Part shown: in pieces, positions 48,630-61,234 of the stretch
Numbering within the stretch: the stretch's first letter is position 1
Layout of the letters: every line of letters begins with the position of its first letter
DNA from: Agapanthus africanus
Lineage: Eukaryota > Streptophyta > Magnoliopsida > Asparagales > Amaryllidaceae
Assembly (NCBI GenBank): GCA_030015575.1
Contig: JASDDO010000019.1
Coordinates: 511,534,986-511,598,985, forward strand
Direction: 5' to 3'
DNA: 64,000 nt
Translations under genes and position numbers: made by a program
The notes under the pieces: model-generated
What the model was told of the DNA's origin: nothing
Database searches by the model: none
What the model saw: the letters and a program-made list of their open reading frames with translations, nothing else

Positions 48630-51600
48630 CTAACTATACGCACCTTCAAAAAGATGGGGATACCTCTTCCTCATCTCGCTCTCGGTCTCCCAAGTAACCT
48701 CCTCGCTGCGCTGGCCACGCCAAAGTACCTTGACGGACGGTATCTCTTTCGACCTCAATTTCTTCGCTTGTCGATCCAAGATCATCATTGGCTGCACTGC
48801 ATAGGAAAGGTCGTGCTCAAGCTGGATCGTCGGGTGCTGAATCGCATGCGAAGGATCATGAAGATATCTGTGGAACATCGAAACGTGAAATACGGGGTGC
48901 ACATCTGGAAAACTGGGCGGAAGGGCTAATCGATACGCAACCGCGCCAATACGCTCAATGATCTCGAAGGGGCCCACGTATCTGGGACTAAGCTTCCCCT
49001 TCTTCCCAAACCTCATCACGCCTTTCATTGGGGAGACCCTCAAGAAAACATGATCACCAACAGAAAACTCAAGTCTGTGCCGACGACGGTCCGCATAAGA
49101 TCTCTGCCTACTTTGGGCTGCTCTCATCCTATCGCGAATCAACTGGATCTTCGCGGTCGTCTCCTCCACAATCTACGGCCCTAAGATAATGCTCTCACAG
49201 AGCTCCGTCCAACATGTGGGCGATCTGCATCTCCTCCCATAAAGAGCCTCAAATGGTGCCATCTGAATGGTCTCCTGGTAGCTGTTGTTGTAGGAGAACT
49301 CTACTAAGGGCAAATGATGATCCCAGCTACCTCCGAAGTCTAAAACGCATGCTCTGAGCATGTCCTCGAGAGTCTGAATAGTCGGCTCTGACTGCCTGTC
49401 GGTCTGCGGATGGAATGCTGTGCTGAAACTCAAGCGAGTGCCCAAAGCCTCCTGAAGCCTCTGCCATAGCCGGCTGGTAAACTGGGTGCCTCTATCGGAC
49501 ACGATGCATGTCGGAACTCCGTGCAGTCGTATAATCTCATCAATATAAATCTGGGCATACTGAGTAAATCCGAAAGTCGTCTTCACCGGTAGGAAGTGAG
49601 CCGCTTTCTTCAAACAATCCACGATCACCCAGATGGAGTCATACCCTCGACTAGTCCTGGGTAGACCCACAATGAAATCCATAGATATTCGTTCCCATTT
49701 CCACTCCGGAATGGGTAACGGCTGTAGCTCTCCCGCGGGCCTCTGGTGCTCAGCCTTGACTTGCTGACAAGTCAGGCATCTCGACACAAAATCTGCAATG
49801 TCCCTCTTCATGCCGTCCCACCAGTAAACATCTCTCAGATCATGGTACATCTTGGTGGAACCGGGATGAACACTATATACCGACCGATGTGCCTCCTCAA
49901 GAATCTCGCGCTGCAATCCCTCAGCATCTGGTACGCACAGTCTAGCTCCAAATCGTAGTATCCCCTGATCATCGATCACGAACTCGGAAAATCTGCCCTG
50001 TCCCATCTGTGTCCTGATCTCTGAACAGCGGTCATCACTATGCTGTGCCTCGTATATACGGTCAAGCAACTGTGGGCGTGCACGAACATGCTCCATCTGT
50101 CCTCCGATCGGCGTAAACTTGAACTGTACCCGACTGTCGCATAAGATCTGCCAATCCGCCGACGACTGCCTCTGCACTGCGCTCAAACAGGATAGACTAC
50201 CCCCGGGCCTCCTGCTCAAAGCATCCGCCACTACATTCGCCCTGCCCGGGTGATACAAGATCTCACAATCGTAGTCCTTCACTAACTCCATCCATCGGCG
50301 CTGTCTAAGGTTCAGGTCTCGCTGCTGAAATATGTACTTTAAGCTCTTGTGGTCAGTGAATATCTGGCACGACTCTCCATACAGATAGTGTCGCCAGATC
50401 TTGAGTGCAAAGACCACCGCAGCCATCTCCAGATCATGAGTAGGGTAATTCTGTTCATGTTTCTTTAATTGCCGCGAAGCATACGCAATCACCCTGTCAT
50501 GCTGCATCAAAACGCACCCCAGCCCTACTCGTGAAGCATCGCAGTAGACCACAAATCCGCCTGATCCTGAAGGCAATGATAGCACTGGTGTCGTGGTCAG
50601 TAGAGCCCGCAGCCGCTGGAAACTGTGCTCACACTCCTCCGTCCAATCGAAGCGAACTCCCTTCCGGGTCAACCCGGTCAAAGGTGTAGCAATGCGAGAT
50701 AAGTCCTGCATGAATCGCCTCTAATAACCTGCCAGCCCTAGAAAGCTGCGAACCTCCGTCACTGACGTGGGTCTAGGCCAACTCCGAACTGCCTCTATCT
50801 TCCTCGGGTCGACACATATACCATCTCGTGTAATCACGTGCCCCAAGAAGTCTACGCTGTCTAGCTAGAAGGCACACTTGGAGAATTTGGCGAAAAGCTG
50901 ATGCTCCCTCAAGGTCTGCAGTGTAATCCGCAGGTGCTGCTCGTGCTCCTCTCTACTCCGAGAATACACCAAGATATCGTCAATGAACACTATGATGAAC
51001 AGATCAAGATACGGCCGGAAAATACGGTTCATCAAATCCATAAATGCTGCTGGCGCATTGGTGAGTCCGAATGACATCACCAAAAACTCGTAATGGCCGT
51101 AACGTGTGCGGAAGGCCGTCCTAGGAATGTCCTCCTGTCGAACCCGCAGCTGATGGTAGCCCGATCGCAAATCGATCCTCGAAAAGTATCCTACCCCCTG
51201 AAGCTGGTCGAACAAATCGTCGATGCGTGGCAAAGGATATCTGTTCCGCACAGTCACCCTGTTCAGCTGGCGGTAGTCAATACACAAACGCAAACTGCCG
51301 TCCTTCTTCTTGACGAACAGGACTGGAGCACCCCAAGGAGAAACACTGGGTCGAATAAGTCCCTTATCCAGCAAGTCCTGCAACTGGCCCTTCAGTTCTC
51401 TAAGTTCCGCTGGGGCCATCCGATAAGGCGGTACAGAAATAGGCCCCGTGCCAGGGACCAAGTCAATGCAGAAAGAAATATCGCGCTCGGGCGGTAGCCC
51501 AGGAAGCTCGTCAGGGAACACATCAGGGAACTCGCTAACAACCGAAACCTGATCCAGAGGAACCTCTGTAGCTCTAATATCGCAAACATATGCGAGAAAT

Positions 51601-53360
51601 CGCTGACATCCCTTCCGCAAAAGCTGTCCAGCGCGAAAAGAAGAAATCACACTGTGAGGGGTGGCACCACGGTCCCCCAACACAACAACAACCGACTCGC
51701 CGGGAAAACAGAATCGAACTGTCTTCTCGCGGCAGTCAACAGAAGCATAGCACGTGACTAACCAATCCATGCCCAAAAGAACGTCGAAGTCCAACATCTC
51801 CAGAAGGATCAAATCGACCGGCAACTCTCTCTCGCCAATACGGACGGTACAGGATCGGAACACGTGCCTAGCAACAAACGACTCTCCCACAGGAGTAGTC
51901 ACAACAAGCGGATGGCCAAGCAAACCGGACTCTCTACCCAAACTCGGCACAAAGTGTGTGGATACGTACGAGTCCGTGGATCCGGGATCGAATAACACGT
52001 GTGCATCAACCGAACATACAGGAAGGATACCTGAGACCACCGCATTGGACGCCTGCGCGTCCTGATGCGTCAAAGCAAAGACTCGCGCCTGTCCTCCACC
52101 TGAAACTAACTGCCCCCTGCCGGCCGCTGGCTGCCCTCTACCTCGGCCACCTCGTCCTCTATGAACAAATCCTCCGCGACCACGACCTCTCTGTGTATGC
52201 GTCTGACGCGGAGTAACAATAGGTACTATCGGCAATGCCGTCTGGGGTGGTGAAGGTGGTAATGTAACATGCGGTGCTGCCGCCCCACTCCGGGGTACCT
52301 CAGGACAATCTCGCACACGATGATAAGAGCTCCTGCAACGGTAACATCCCGATGACGGTCACTGACCCTTCTGGGAATAGGAGCTAAACAATCGGCCTCG
52401 TCTCGAATCTATGCCACCTGCATGGTGTCTGTCACGACGCCGGAACGGCCGTCTCTGCACTGACGTATCTGCACGAACTCTCTTCGGTCCTGGAACTGCT
52501 GAAGTCTCAGCAAGGCGCTCCTCAACTAATAATGCTACATCTACTGCTGCTGCGTATGTCTCGTAATGCTGCGCGCTGATAGCAAGGAATAGTGGTGTAA
52601 GCAAGCCTCGGACAAATCTCTTGACTCGCAACTCCTCAGTAGCCACTAGATACGGAGCATAAACGGATAGCTCGGTGAACAGCACATCGTACTCTGCCAC
52701 TGACATCTCTGGCGTCTGGCGTAAGGACTCGAACCTGCGTGCTCTAGCATCTCTGACACTCAGGGAAAGAAAGCGGGCAAGGAATAGTGCCACGAACTCT
52801 GTCCAGGTCATAGGAGGAAGACCTGCTGCTCTACCCTTCTCGACTGATTCGCACCATTTCTGCGCAAGACCTTCCAGGCGAAAGCTCGCGAACTCAACCC
52901 ATCTCGCATCTGCGCATCTAAGTGAATGACATATCCGCGCCATCCTATCAATGAAAGACTGTGGATCCTCAGCCACATCGGTGCCTATGAAGACCGGAGG
53001 CTTCAGCCTCATAAACTCTGACAGCGATACTGTAATAACCTCTGTAGTCGCAGGTGCAACTGCCTGAACTGTAGGTACCACCGCGGTCTCCGCAACGGGT
53101 GGAACTACCTCTGGTCGCTGCACTCGAAGCGTCTCAACTAGAGATCCCATCATCTGGCGCATCTCCTGCATACTGGATCCCATCGTCTGGCGTATCTCCT
53201 GCACACCAGCCCCTAACATAGCAATCTGATCTGTCACGGCAGGAACAGCCTGCTCGGGCACAACCGGTGTACTACCCGGATCAGTCCTCGTCTCGGACGA
53301 GTCAACCCGAATCTCAGCCCTTGCGGCCGCTCTCTGCGCCCTCGTAGTCTTTGGTGGCAT
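48630..53360 (-). pseudogene. Tekay gag-pol with chromodomain-like end (fossil)
   Basis: Minus strand. Gag starts at the Met of MPPKTTRAQRAAARAE (53360), the usual sort of start for this family; its core (DPQSFIDRMARICHSL, FRLEGLAQKWCESV) lies near 52700-52990. A CCHC zinc knuckle ([14 protein letters not shown]) lies near 52312-52355. Protease ([12 protein letters not shown]) is near 51980. RT has FIDD near 50975-50986, RNase H has YCDAS near 50540. Integrase has its zinc region near 49770-49900 and DDE core ([15 protein letters not shown]) near 49680 and 49500. The chromodomain-like tail ([23 protein letters not shown]) is near 48640-48740. Chromodomains of this family are thought to steer insertion to heterochromatin. 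About three breaks are visible. Confidence 0.9.
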
Positions 53361-53580
53361 ATTGGCTGGAAGGAACAATAGGATTCGATAAGGATACGAA
53401 AATCGAATCACAAGAATGCATAGACTCAAGAAGGAATTTAAATCAACAAGTCCTAAGGTCGCGTAGGCGGAGTACCGTGTCGTGAGTATGCCGCGGAACA
53501 TACACAAGCTACGCTACCCTGCTGCAGCTACCTACTCCATCATACCAGGGTCATCCTACACTCCGAAAGGTAAAACCTAC

Positions 53581-53593
53581 GCTCTGATACTAA
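53581..53593 (-). promoter_or_regulatory. Primer-binding site of element J
   Basis: TTAGTATCAGAGC on the minus strand, three bases from the 5' LTR. It is close to the initiator-Met type TGGTATCAGAGC. Confidence 0.78.
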
Positions 53594-53596
53594 CTT

Positions 53597-55653
53597 TGTC
53601 ACGACCCGAAGTTTGGCCCGTGACCGGCACTTAACCACGTAACGTCTACAGGAGTAACGCGACTAAGTGAACCGAAAACCCAGAAATCACATGTAATCCA
53701 AACCAAAATACAAGTCAATGATCCGATATGATATGTGCGTCAAATATAAATAGCATGTCAAGTCACATATAGATGAGCTACATTATGATGATCCGATGTG
53801 ATATAGGCATCAAGTATGAATAGCATGTCAAGTCACATATAGATGAGCTACAATATGATGATCCGATGTGATATAGGCATCAAGTATGAATAGCATGGCA
53901 TGTCACATATAGATGAGCTACAATGTAATGATCCGATGTGATATAGGCATCAAGTATGAATATCAAGTCATGTCACATATAGATGAGCTACAATGTAATG
54001 ATCCGATGTGATATTCTACAGTGTGAGTGTCATGGCAATTACTAACGGTGTGTGTGTAACATGCAGGATAGTGCTCGTGCAACATGGACCGTTAGTAATG
54101 GTGCGGTGTTCTATCAATTCTAGTTTATATCCAAATAGCAGGGAATGCAGCATGCACTAAATAGTAGCCATGAATAGTCAATGTATACAAAGGAAACTAT
54201 AAGGTCCTATCAGCCCTGACGTAGAACGCCATGCGGGCGATATCCCCGTAGATGTGAAATCTACTCACCGTAGTCTCTCGCTAGGTGTAGCCAACAACTT
54301 GTTTTCCCTTCTGCGCGGCGTCCGCCGTACTCGCCTGCGAACCTAGAATTACACAATATATCATACGTAAGCTTGAAGTCACACAAACGCGACATTAAGA
54401 CCGAACTAGTAACTCGTGTCGCGAACCAAGCACGCGTGTGCGCGATACGCTAAAACGTGTGGTTACGCGCCTGAAACCACTCCGACGCGTCGCGATATAC
54501 AGAAACCCAAAACCTACACACACGTATCACGCGTGTCGCGAAAGGTTGAAAATACGGGAAAACAGGTATTCTACCCCAGATTTTTATACAGGAAAGATAT
54601 TGTAAAACTACATATACCAAAACAACACACACAGCAGAAGATACCAACACCCCAAACCCCAACCCAAAACTCCCCCATCTGGCCGCAAATTGCGGCCAGA
54701 ATGCTAATTTCGGCGGCCTCTCTTGGGAATTGGGCTCCCAGGTTTGGTGTGTGCACTCTATACCCCCCATACATGCTACAGTAACCTCTAGTTTTACTCT
54801 GAAATATCTCGGGTAGCAGCAGATCCTACAGAGCCTTATTTCTAGTTAAAATTCACACTTTGCACTAAAAATGGAACTTTAGGGTATTTTTGTGCAACCT
54901 GAAGTGCAACCTGGTTAAAATAGCTCTAATAACACTCAAAAGAGTTGACTAAACTATAAGAACACCAATCTAACATATACTTCACAAATATCCTCTAATA
55001 TCACAAAACAATGAACAAAATGAGATCTTTACTTAAGAATACAACAAGTTATGGAAAAAGAGGTTAAGTCAAGAATTTTTACCTTCTAAAGACCTTATAA
55101 AACACCAAAAATCCAGCTCCCCGCTTAGGTGTGCAGATTTAGCCTCCAAACACCTAAAAACTCATTTTTTCCTAAGGTTTTATAAAGGAAAAGTGTGGTT
55201 TTTGTGTAGGATTTGTTTGGGAATCATGGAGAAGTGAAAAGAGATGAGAATATGGAGAAAAAAGGGGGTTTTTGCTGCTGGAATTGCTGCTGGATTCAGA
55301 ATGAGGGAAAGAGAGAGAAGAGAGAAGAAAAGAGGTAAAAAAGTCAAAGTTTCATACCTAACACCATGCTCATTTGTTTAATAGGATTTGAATTATGAAA
55401 AAGGGTTTTTGTTTAGGATAAAAGGGTGGGGGGAACATAACAACCATGCAACACAAGAAAATGGTTAACATGCTACCAAAAACCCTAAGTCTCAAAAATG
55501 TCTAAGTGTGCAAGGTGTACACTACAAAGGAAAATTCCCAATATGCTAACACTACTAAAAATAACTAATAATCCTAGAAACACATATCTATAATCACACG
55601 TACGATCACTAATTATCACGAAAGACATTCAAACGGAAATCCAAAGTGTTACA
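53597..55653 (-). repeat. 5' LTR of Tekay element J
   Basis: 2057 bp, TGTCACGACCCGAAG to GTGTTACA. It is shorter than its partner at 45331-48588 but otherwise matches it, including the 70-bp array (53720-54013) and the palindrome (54679-54699). It is followed by the AAGGT target copy. Confidence 0.92.
53720..54013. repeat. Tandem array, 70-bp unit, about 4 copies (5' LTR of J)
   Basis: GATCCGAT at 53720, 53790, 53860, 53930 and 54000. It is the partner of 46655-46948. Confidence 0.95.
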
Positions 55654-55941
55654 AAGGTGCAGGATATTTCATAAATATCACAATGCAAAGCAAGAACTAT
55701 AGAAGCAATCAAAAGACAAACCGAGTTTGTAGCATCTGCTACTTTCACTAAAGAGGTCACTCCCGGTGAAGGGATCTTTCCTTATCAAATAAGGTGCTGG
55801 ATGTTCTACAAGGAACACCGCTATGCAAAGCAAGAACTAGAGCTACCAGTTTTGTTTTTTTTTAAACAAGTTTCTACAGCATCTTTAGGTTTCTTTTATT
55901 TCATTAATCTCATTAATGAAGTCCCATTTTATTATGCTTCG
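55654..55941 (-). other. Leader of element B, second part
   Basis: Resumes after J with AAGGTGCAGGATAT and continues the leader seen in C (38655-38790), including the second copy of the leader direct repeat. It stops at about 55941, where Athila K begins. Confidence 0.78.
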
Positions 55942-57489
55942 TGATTGTTAGACATTCTGCGTGTTCAAGTTTTAGTTAATTACCGCAATCAAGACGGTTT
56001 CGCTTGTAGCTAGCCGGTTGAGTACGGGTCGTCCGCAGGGAGATGGGAATCTTTTTCTATGTGTTTTAACGAGTTAAGTCCGAAGGTCCAGATTTTGTTT
56101 GTGATTATCTAAGTGGTAAAATGATATGTAAAAAGAGCTTGTTAGGGTTAGGATTAGGTTGGTTTGAGTTAGGAGTCACTCACTTCTTTCATTGCCACTC
56201 TTAATATCGGTGTTACGGTAATCAGCAACAACGGGGATTAGCACGACTAGGAAGGAACTTGCGAGTATAAGCTAGGCTTTCCAACGCTTAAGTTCTTCCT
56301 TTTGGTGCTTGTCCGTCCGTTCTTGGCTCTTAGCCATAACCTCAGGTTAATTCAACCACAACCGGTCTCATTACGGAATCACCACTATCATGTAGGATAG
56401 GGTGCCGTAAGGAGCGGATTGTGGCTCAATTAACGGGAGTTGATTTTAAGATGTTGGGCAAGGAAAGAGTGAGAGAGATTTCCTTCTCTCAAACTTCCCT
56501 TATCCTACCCTAACAAGTATGAAACTACTCACACATTATAATGAAAAGGAAACAAAACAAAAGAGGAAGATGGAAAGAAAGAGATTAGACGATAACAACT
56601 AGCTATTTGCGACCTCACCTTGGTAAGGATCAAGCATAAGCATCATGGTTGTTTTAAGGATAAAGAAAAGGAGAGAAGAAAGAAAGAACAAGAAATAACA
56701 ACAACTAAGTTAACAAATGAAAATTACAACAATTAACAAGTTAACTAAAGAACAAGACAAGCATGATAAGTAAACGGTTCTTCTTTATTCATCATTCTTC
56801 ACTCACAAAAGCTCACTACAAGATTTTCAATGGAGAAGAGATGAGAAGAGGAAGAAGAAACAAGTATTCTAAACCTAGAAAAATACAAGATTATGCCCCC
56901 TTTGGCTTCACAAGTTCTGGACTATTTATAGGCAGGTAACAGAAATTCTAGGGCAACATTCTGAACCCATGTGAAAAGACCCAACTACCCCTAAAAACTT
57001 GACTTCTGAAGACTCCGTATGGCCGCGGTTCCGCGGCTCTACTGAGGAATTGGGTCACCAAATTTGGTGGCTTCTCCTGGTATTGTGTGCCCTTTATTCT
57101 GGTATATGTATTTTCTCAGATTGTCTTCACGATTTTTCCAGAATTTCTGTCGATCAAAAGGTGATTGGATATGGATCTTTTTGTCATGATTTTCTCGAGC
57201 TCCGCGTAGATTTCTTGGATCTTGTGCTGCCATTGAGCCTTGTGCATGAAAATGACATTTGATTGTTGTAAACTGGTGTGTGGCAACATACGGATAGAGA
57301 GCGGAGACCCGTGTTTTATCTGTGGTTGGCAGGAACCCAGGTTTTGTCGTGTTTTTCCGTGAATTTCACCGTTAAGAGCCGAGAACCTGTATCCTGCAAT
57401 TGACTAGCAAACACGGCTCAAGAGTACCTACCGATATGCAATGTGATAAAAATTGGGCGGTATGAAAATGCAAAAATCTGATATGAACA
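55942..57489 (-). repeat. 3' LTR of Athila element K
   Basis: About 1.55 kb, TGATTGTTAGAC to GATATGAACA, the counterpart of 6845-8416. It holds a GC palindrome (GCCGCGGTTCCGCGGC near 57021-57036), followed by CACCAAATTTGGTG, itself a perfect 14-base palindrome, near 57056-57069. The reading frame of about 87 codons here is LTR sequence. Confidence 0.82.
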
Positions 57490-59006
57490 AATACCCCTAA
57501 ACTTATCATTTGCTCGTCCCGAGCAAAGCCAATTTATTCACAAAAAATTTCCTAACCTCACTTTCGCAGGGAACGCGATTGCACTGAGCATGTGCAACAA
57601 GCCGTTAAACCTCTAGGTGTCCCTAGTAGGAGGAGTGTTGTCTCCTTGGGGTTTTCAGCGGATACCACCCACAAAATCCGGTCAAGCTAGTTTTGTAAAA
57701 TAACTAAGATTCAAACCCTAAAGTTTTGTTTCAGAAAATAACAATTCTATTATCCTAAGTCTAGACTATCGAACCTTTATTTTTCACACCTCGCTTCTTA
57801 TTTAACTACAGATTTTATATGTCTTTACGTGCAGTGCAAATAGTGTCGTTACGTTTCCAGAAGGATCGATTTAAAGTCATCATGTCACACAATAAAGCCC
57901 AGATAAAAATTTTAAAAGGATCACATAAGTTTTATAAAGAGTTAAGCATTTTTCAAGTTTCGTTTTCCAGTAAGGTTTCAACTTCAGAATTTCTATCTTC
58001 CTTAACAGGAAACTAGGTCTTATTTTTCACTCCACCTTTTTCTTGTTTTCATTTCATACACACCTCTGTGAACGTGCAATAGCCTTTATCATAGAATAAA
58101 ACCTTCATATCTCCGCTAAAATTTTTATAAAACCCTGTCTTTTATCAAGATTATTCTCACACAAAGAACCGTTAGGAATTTTAACTCGGAGAGAACACTT
58201 GCTTGACTTCGTTTTAAACTGGACTTTCTAGGCTTCTTAGCGAGCTTTGGGCCAATGCACCCAAACCAGTTGGTTTTAGGGCATTAGGTGTAGAAACACC
58301 CCAGCGGACTTAATTATTCAAGTTACCTAGGTCCACAAACAAAAGACAGTTTGGCGTGAAAATCAAGATGATTTATTACGAACGGAGATATAGCCGGCAG
58401 TTCAATTATTTTTTTTGGATAAAAGACGTGTTTAGTGGGTTTTGGTGTGTAATCATTCCAATCAAGTTCCAGATGGGTTATTTTTCAGACTTAGTTCCAA
58501 TTAAGGCATCAATAACATTCCTTCATATTCACTCACTTCATAAACTATTCTTGATATTACTTATTTCCGAACAAACCTATTTGATCCTCAGAAAATCATT
58601 TTATCCATTTAAAAGTTTTTCGACATAAAAGACTTGTCATCTAATTCCCAAAAACTCACGACACGTGTAGTGTGATGTAAAGACGTATATCAGCTATAGT
58701 TAACTTCAAAGGAGAGTTATTTTTCAGGTTTTCAAAATCTAAACATAAGATTTAGTTATTCATATCTTATCAAACAAAACCGTCGAAATGTTGAATCAGA
58801 GTCCTCCCACTAGCTAACTTGACGAAAAAGTTTTTATGTTTTTAGAAAATTTTCAGATTTTTATGGATTTTATGGATTTTAACATGCAGATGCAAAATAT
58901 ACATATGGATGCGAAGGTAAGAAATGCGTACCGAGTGTACCCCCAAACTTAAACTGGACAGTGTCCTCACTGTCATTGCATGAAGAGATCATTTGAAGGG
59001 TCAAAA
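57490..59006 (-). other. Athila 3' non-coding region of element K
   Basis: Reverse complement of H's 5320-6844 with many small differences. Purine tracts (reversed TACCCCCAAACTT near 58938 and ATACCCCTAAACTT near 57491) correspond to those in H. No reading frame with recognisable similarity is seen. Confidence 0.78.
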
Positions 59007-61219
59007 TGTAGGGTTCCTAGGCACTCACAAGAGGTCTCACAAGGCATCAATCATGCCTATTTCAAAAATTACGGTGCCGAGAAACCCTAGACTAGATCGT
59101 TCACTAGAAATTTAGGCGAAAGAAGTAATTAGTTAACAACTTAACTACAAGAACGGAAATACAACCTTTGTAGATCCGGTCCTCCACCTCCATAGCTCCG
59201 CAATGAAGTCTCCTCGCTGTCCAAATGGAATCCCGGGCTCTAGCGTCGGCTTCATCGGAGAAATGGGCGGGCAAGGTCGTCGGCTTCGTGCCGAAGATAA
59301 TCTACGTCGAGGCATCACAAGATCAAGCTCCCACTTCACCAAGTCATGAAACCTATGAAGAAAACACACTCTACTACTTGGCAAGAGGTAGAGGATGAAG
59401 AAATAGGAAGTGGGTTCACTTTAGAATTGGATTTCTCACTCATTTGCTCAAGTTGCCATTGATGGAGGCAAGCTTCTTCTTGAAGAAGAAGAAGAAGATG
59501 ATGATGAAGTTATGATAAGTTCTTTTGTAAAAAGAAAATAATAAGAATACTTATCATATCTCAACCATGGTCAAGCGTAGAGAAGAAATCATGGTTAGTG
59601 GGAATGGATAGGGTTAAGCATGGAGACAAAATGGTCACTTGGTCAATGCTTCATGAAGCTTTAACTAGAAAACAAATTAAGCCACCATTTTCCTTTATGC
59701 TTATTATTTTTCCAAAAAGAATAAATAGACAAATAAATGAAAAATAAAACAAAACCCTAATTATAAGTTTAACCATGGTTTAATTCTTTACATTTAACCA
59801 AGTAAACATGTATCCTCAAACATGATACAATAATTTGCACAAAAAGTATATCACATATACAACTTGTACATCCAAGTGAGAAAATCCTTTAAAGTGAACC
59901 AATACTAGTTAATGCAAAGGAATATATCAAATATATAATTATACATTAAATCATTAAATCAACACTTGATTTAACGATCCGGTCATATCGCATATAACCG
60001 ACTAGTATCCTATGTATCGGCTTATCGAATCAATACTTGATTCGATAACTAGGTTATATCGCATACAACCAATCGATACATTCATCGTGAGAATAGAATA
60101 CGGTATCACATATACGCATTATTCTCGGTCCCGCACATATCTCATATACGCTCCTATTTCGTTTTGCTTGAGCCAGGAAACCTCTGTGTAGGACTCTAAA
60201 GACTCGTCAATACGCCGGCAGCAGGTGATGATCATATCAAACACCCACAAGCCGCAAGTGGTCTGCCAAACGTAACGGCCACCCGGGTATTGAGCGATGA
60301 GAAGATCGACGAGCAAGCCCGCTCACACTCCTGTGAATCCAACCAGTAACACTTACCGTACAGTCCGGTCTGATCGTCTGATATGTCGCATATCTCGCCT
60401 AGGGGTGGTAAACATCAGACTCCAATAGCTCGATAAGTCGTGTCGATATGAGGTCTATAACAATTCGAGAAACTACTGGTAACACTTACCAGTAAATCTC
60501 AGCAACCCTGGCCAGGGATTTCCGGTTATAGCCAATCGAATACAGCGCAACATCAACTCTTTATACCGGGAGAGACGAATCCCCTCCTATCGCTCATTGC
60601 CTCCATGTGACTCGGGACTGTACCCAAAAACCACCGTTTTGCACGCCCTCTTGGACGTGGTAAGGTGGAAATCAAAGCACAGTGGGAACCACACAAGACT
60701 CTATGACGATCTTGGGTCAACAGACTACTCTGTACCAGTGTCACCAGAGAACTGCCATCTGACGTAAGGTATAATACCATCTGGGAGTTCTCGGCGAGTC
60801 CGTCCAGTGTACCCAGTCTCCACTGAGCACCCGTATATCATCTCTGATGTCAAACACTAATGGATATAGGATCATCCATCGCCCATCTGTATGGGTCGAG
60901 AAGGTATACGCTAGTCTACTCTGGTATATCGATGCCCCGTCTCGATATACCCACACTAGGGACCTTGAAGGATGTACTTATGGACTACCATGTCCCCACT
61001 AGTATGATCCGCATCATAGTCCAGGTAGTCAAGTACACATCCTAAGGGCTTTACCAACATGTAACAGAGAGACTATCAATGTATACGTTAAGGTAAAGAG
61101 TAACCAGATAGCATACTATCATGTCGAGCAAGAAAGTCCTCCCTATATATGTCCCAGCATCCACTACAATATACATCCTGTGTACAGTAATGGCCTCTAG
61201 GGCATACATATAACTAACA
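59007..61219 (-). repeat. 3' LTR of Copia element E
   Basis: 2213 bp, TGTAGGGTTCCTAGG to TAACTAACA. It is similar to the LTRs of C and B, and has the two hairpin motifs near 59960 and 60024-60047. It is followed by the reversed purine tract (61220-61234). Confidence 0.88.
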
Positions 61220-61234
61220 ATCTCCCACTTGCAC

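Larger units (their letters stand above)
45331..55653 (-). mobile_element. Tekay/Del chromovirus (Ty3/Gypsy) element J with perfect target duplication
   Basis: 10.3 kb on the minus strand. 5' LTR 53597-55653, primer site 53581-53593, gag-pol 48630-53360, purine tract 48589-48600, 3' LTR 45331-48588. AAGGT flanks both ends. The order PR-RT-RH-INT with a chromodomain-like end places it in the Tekay (Del) chromoviruses. The LTRs have unequal lengths (2057 and 3258 bp); over their shared part they differ by about 2% by eye, roughly 0.8 million years at 1.3e-8. The coding part has about three breaks. Confidence 0.93.
18405..55941 (-). mobile_element. Decayed Copia element (B), host of C, J and K; open to the right
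   Basis: Its own pieces are the 3' LTR (18405-20573), pol remains (20574-21837 and 42978-44511) and leader (44512-45330 and 55654-55941). The pieces line up end to end with the unbroken stretch of the related element E (61220-64000): 20574-21837 matches 61220-62520, and 42978 onward continues from there. Elements C, J and K interrupt it. The coding parts are broken in many places, so it is clearly older than its guests. Its 5' LTR lies outside the window. Confidence 0.82.
55942..59006 (-). mobile_element. Athila-type element (K), 3' part, inverted relative to H
   Basis: On the minus strand it shows the 3' LTR (55942-57489), purine tract and about 1.5 kb of 3' non-coding region. All are recognisably the reverse complement of H at about 5320-8416. 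The copy is cut at 59006 by Copia element E, and its pol and 5' LTR lie beyond the window. It sits in the leader of element B. Confidence 0.85.
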
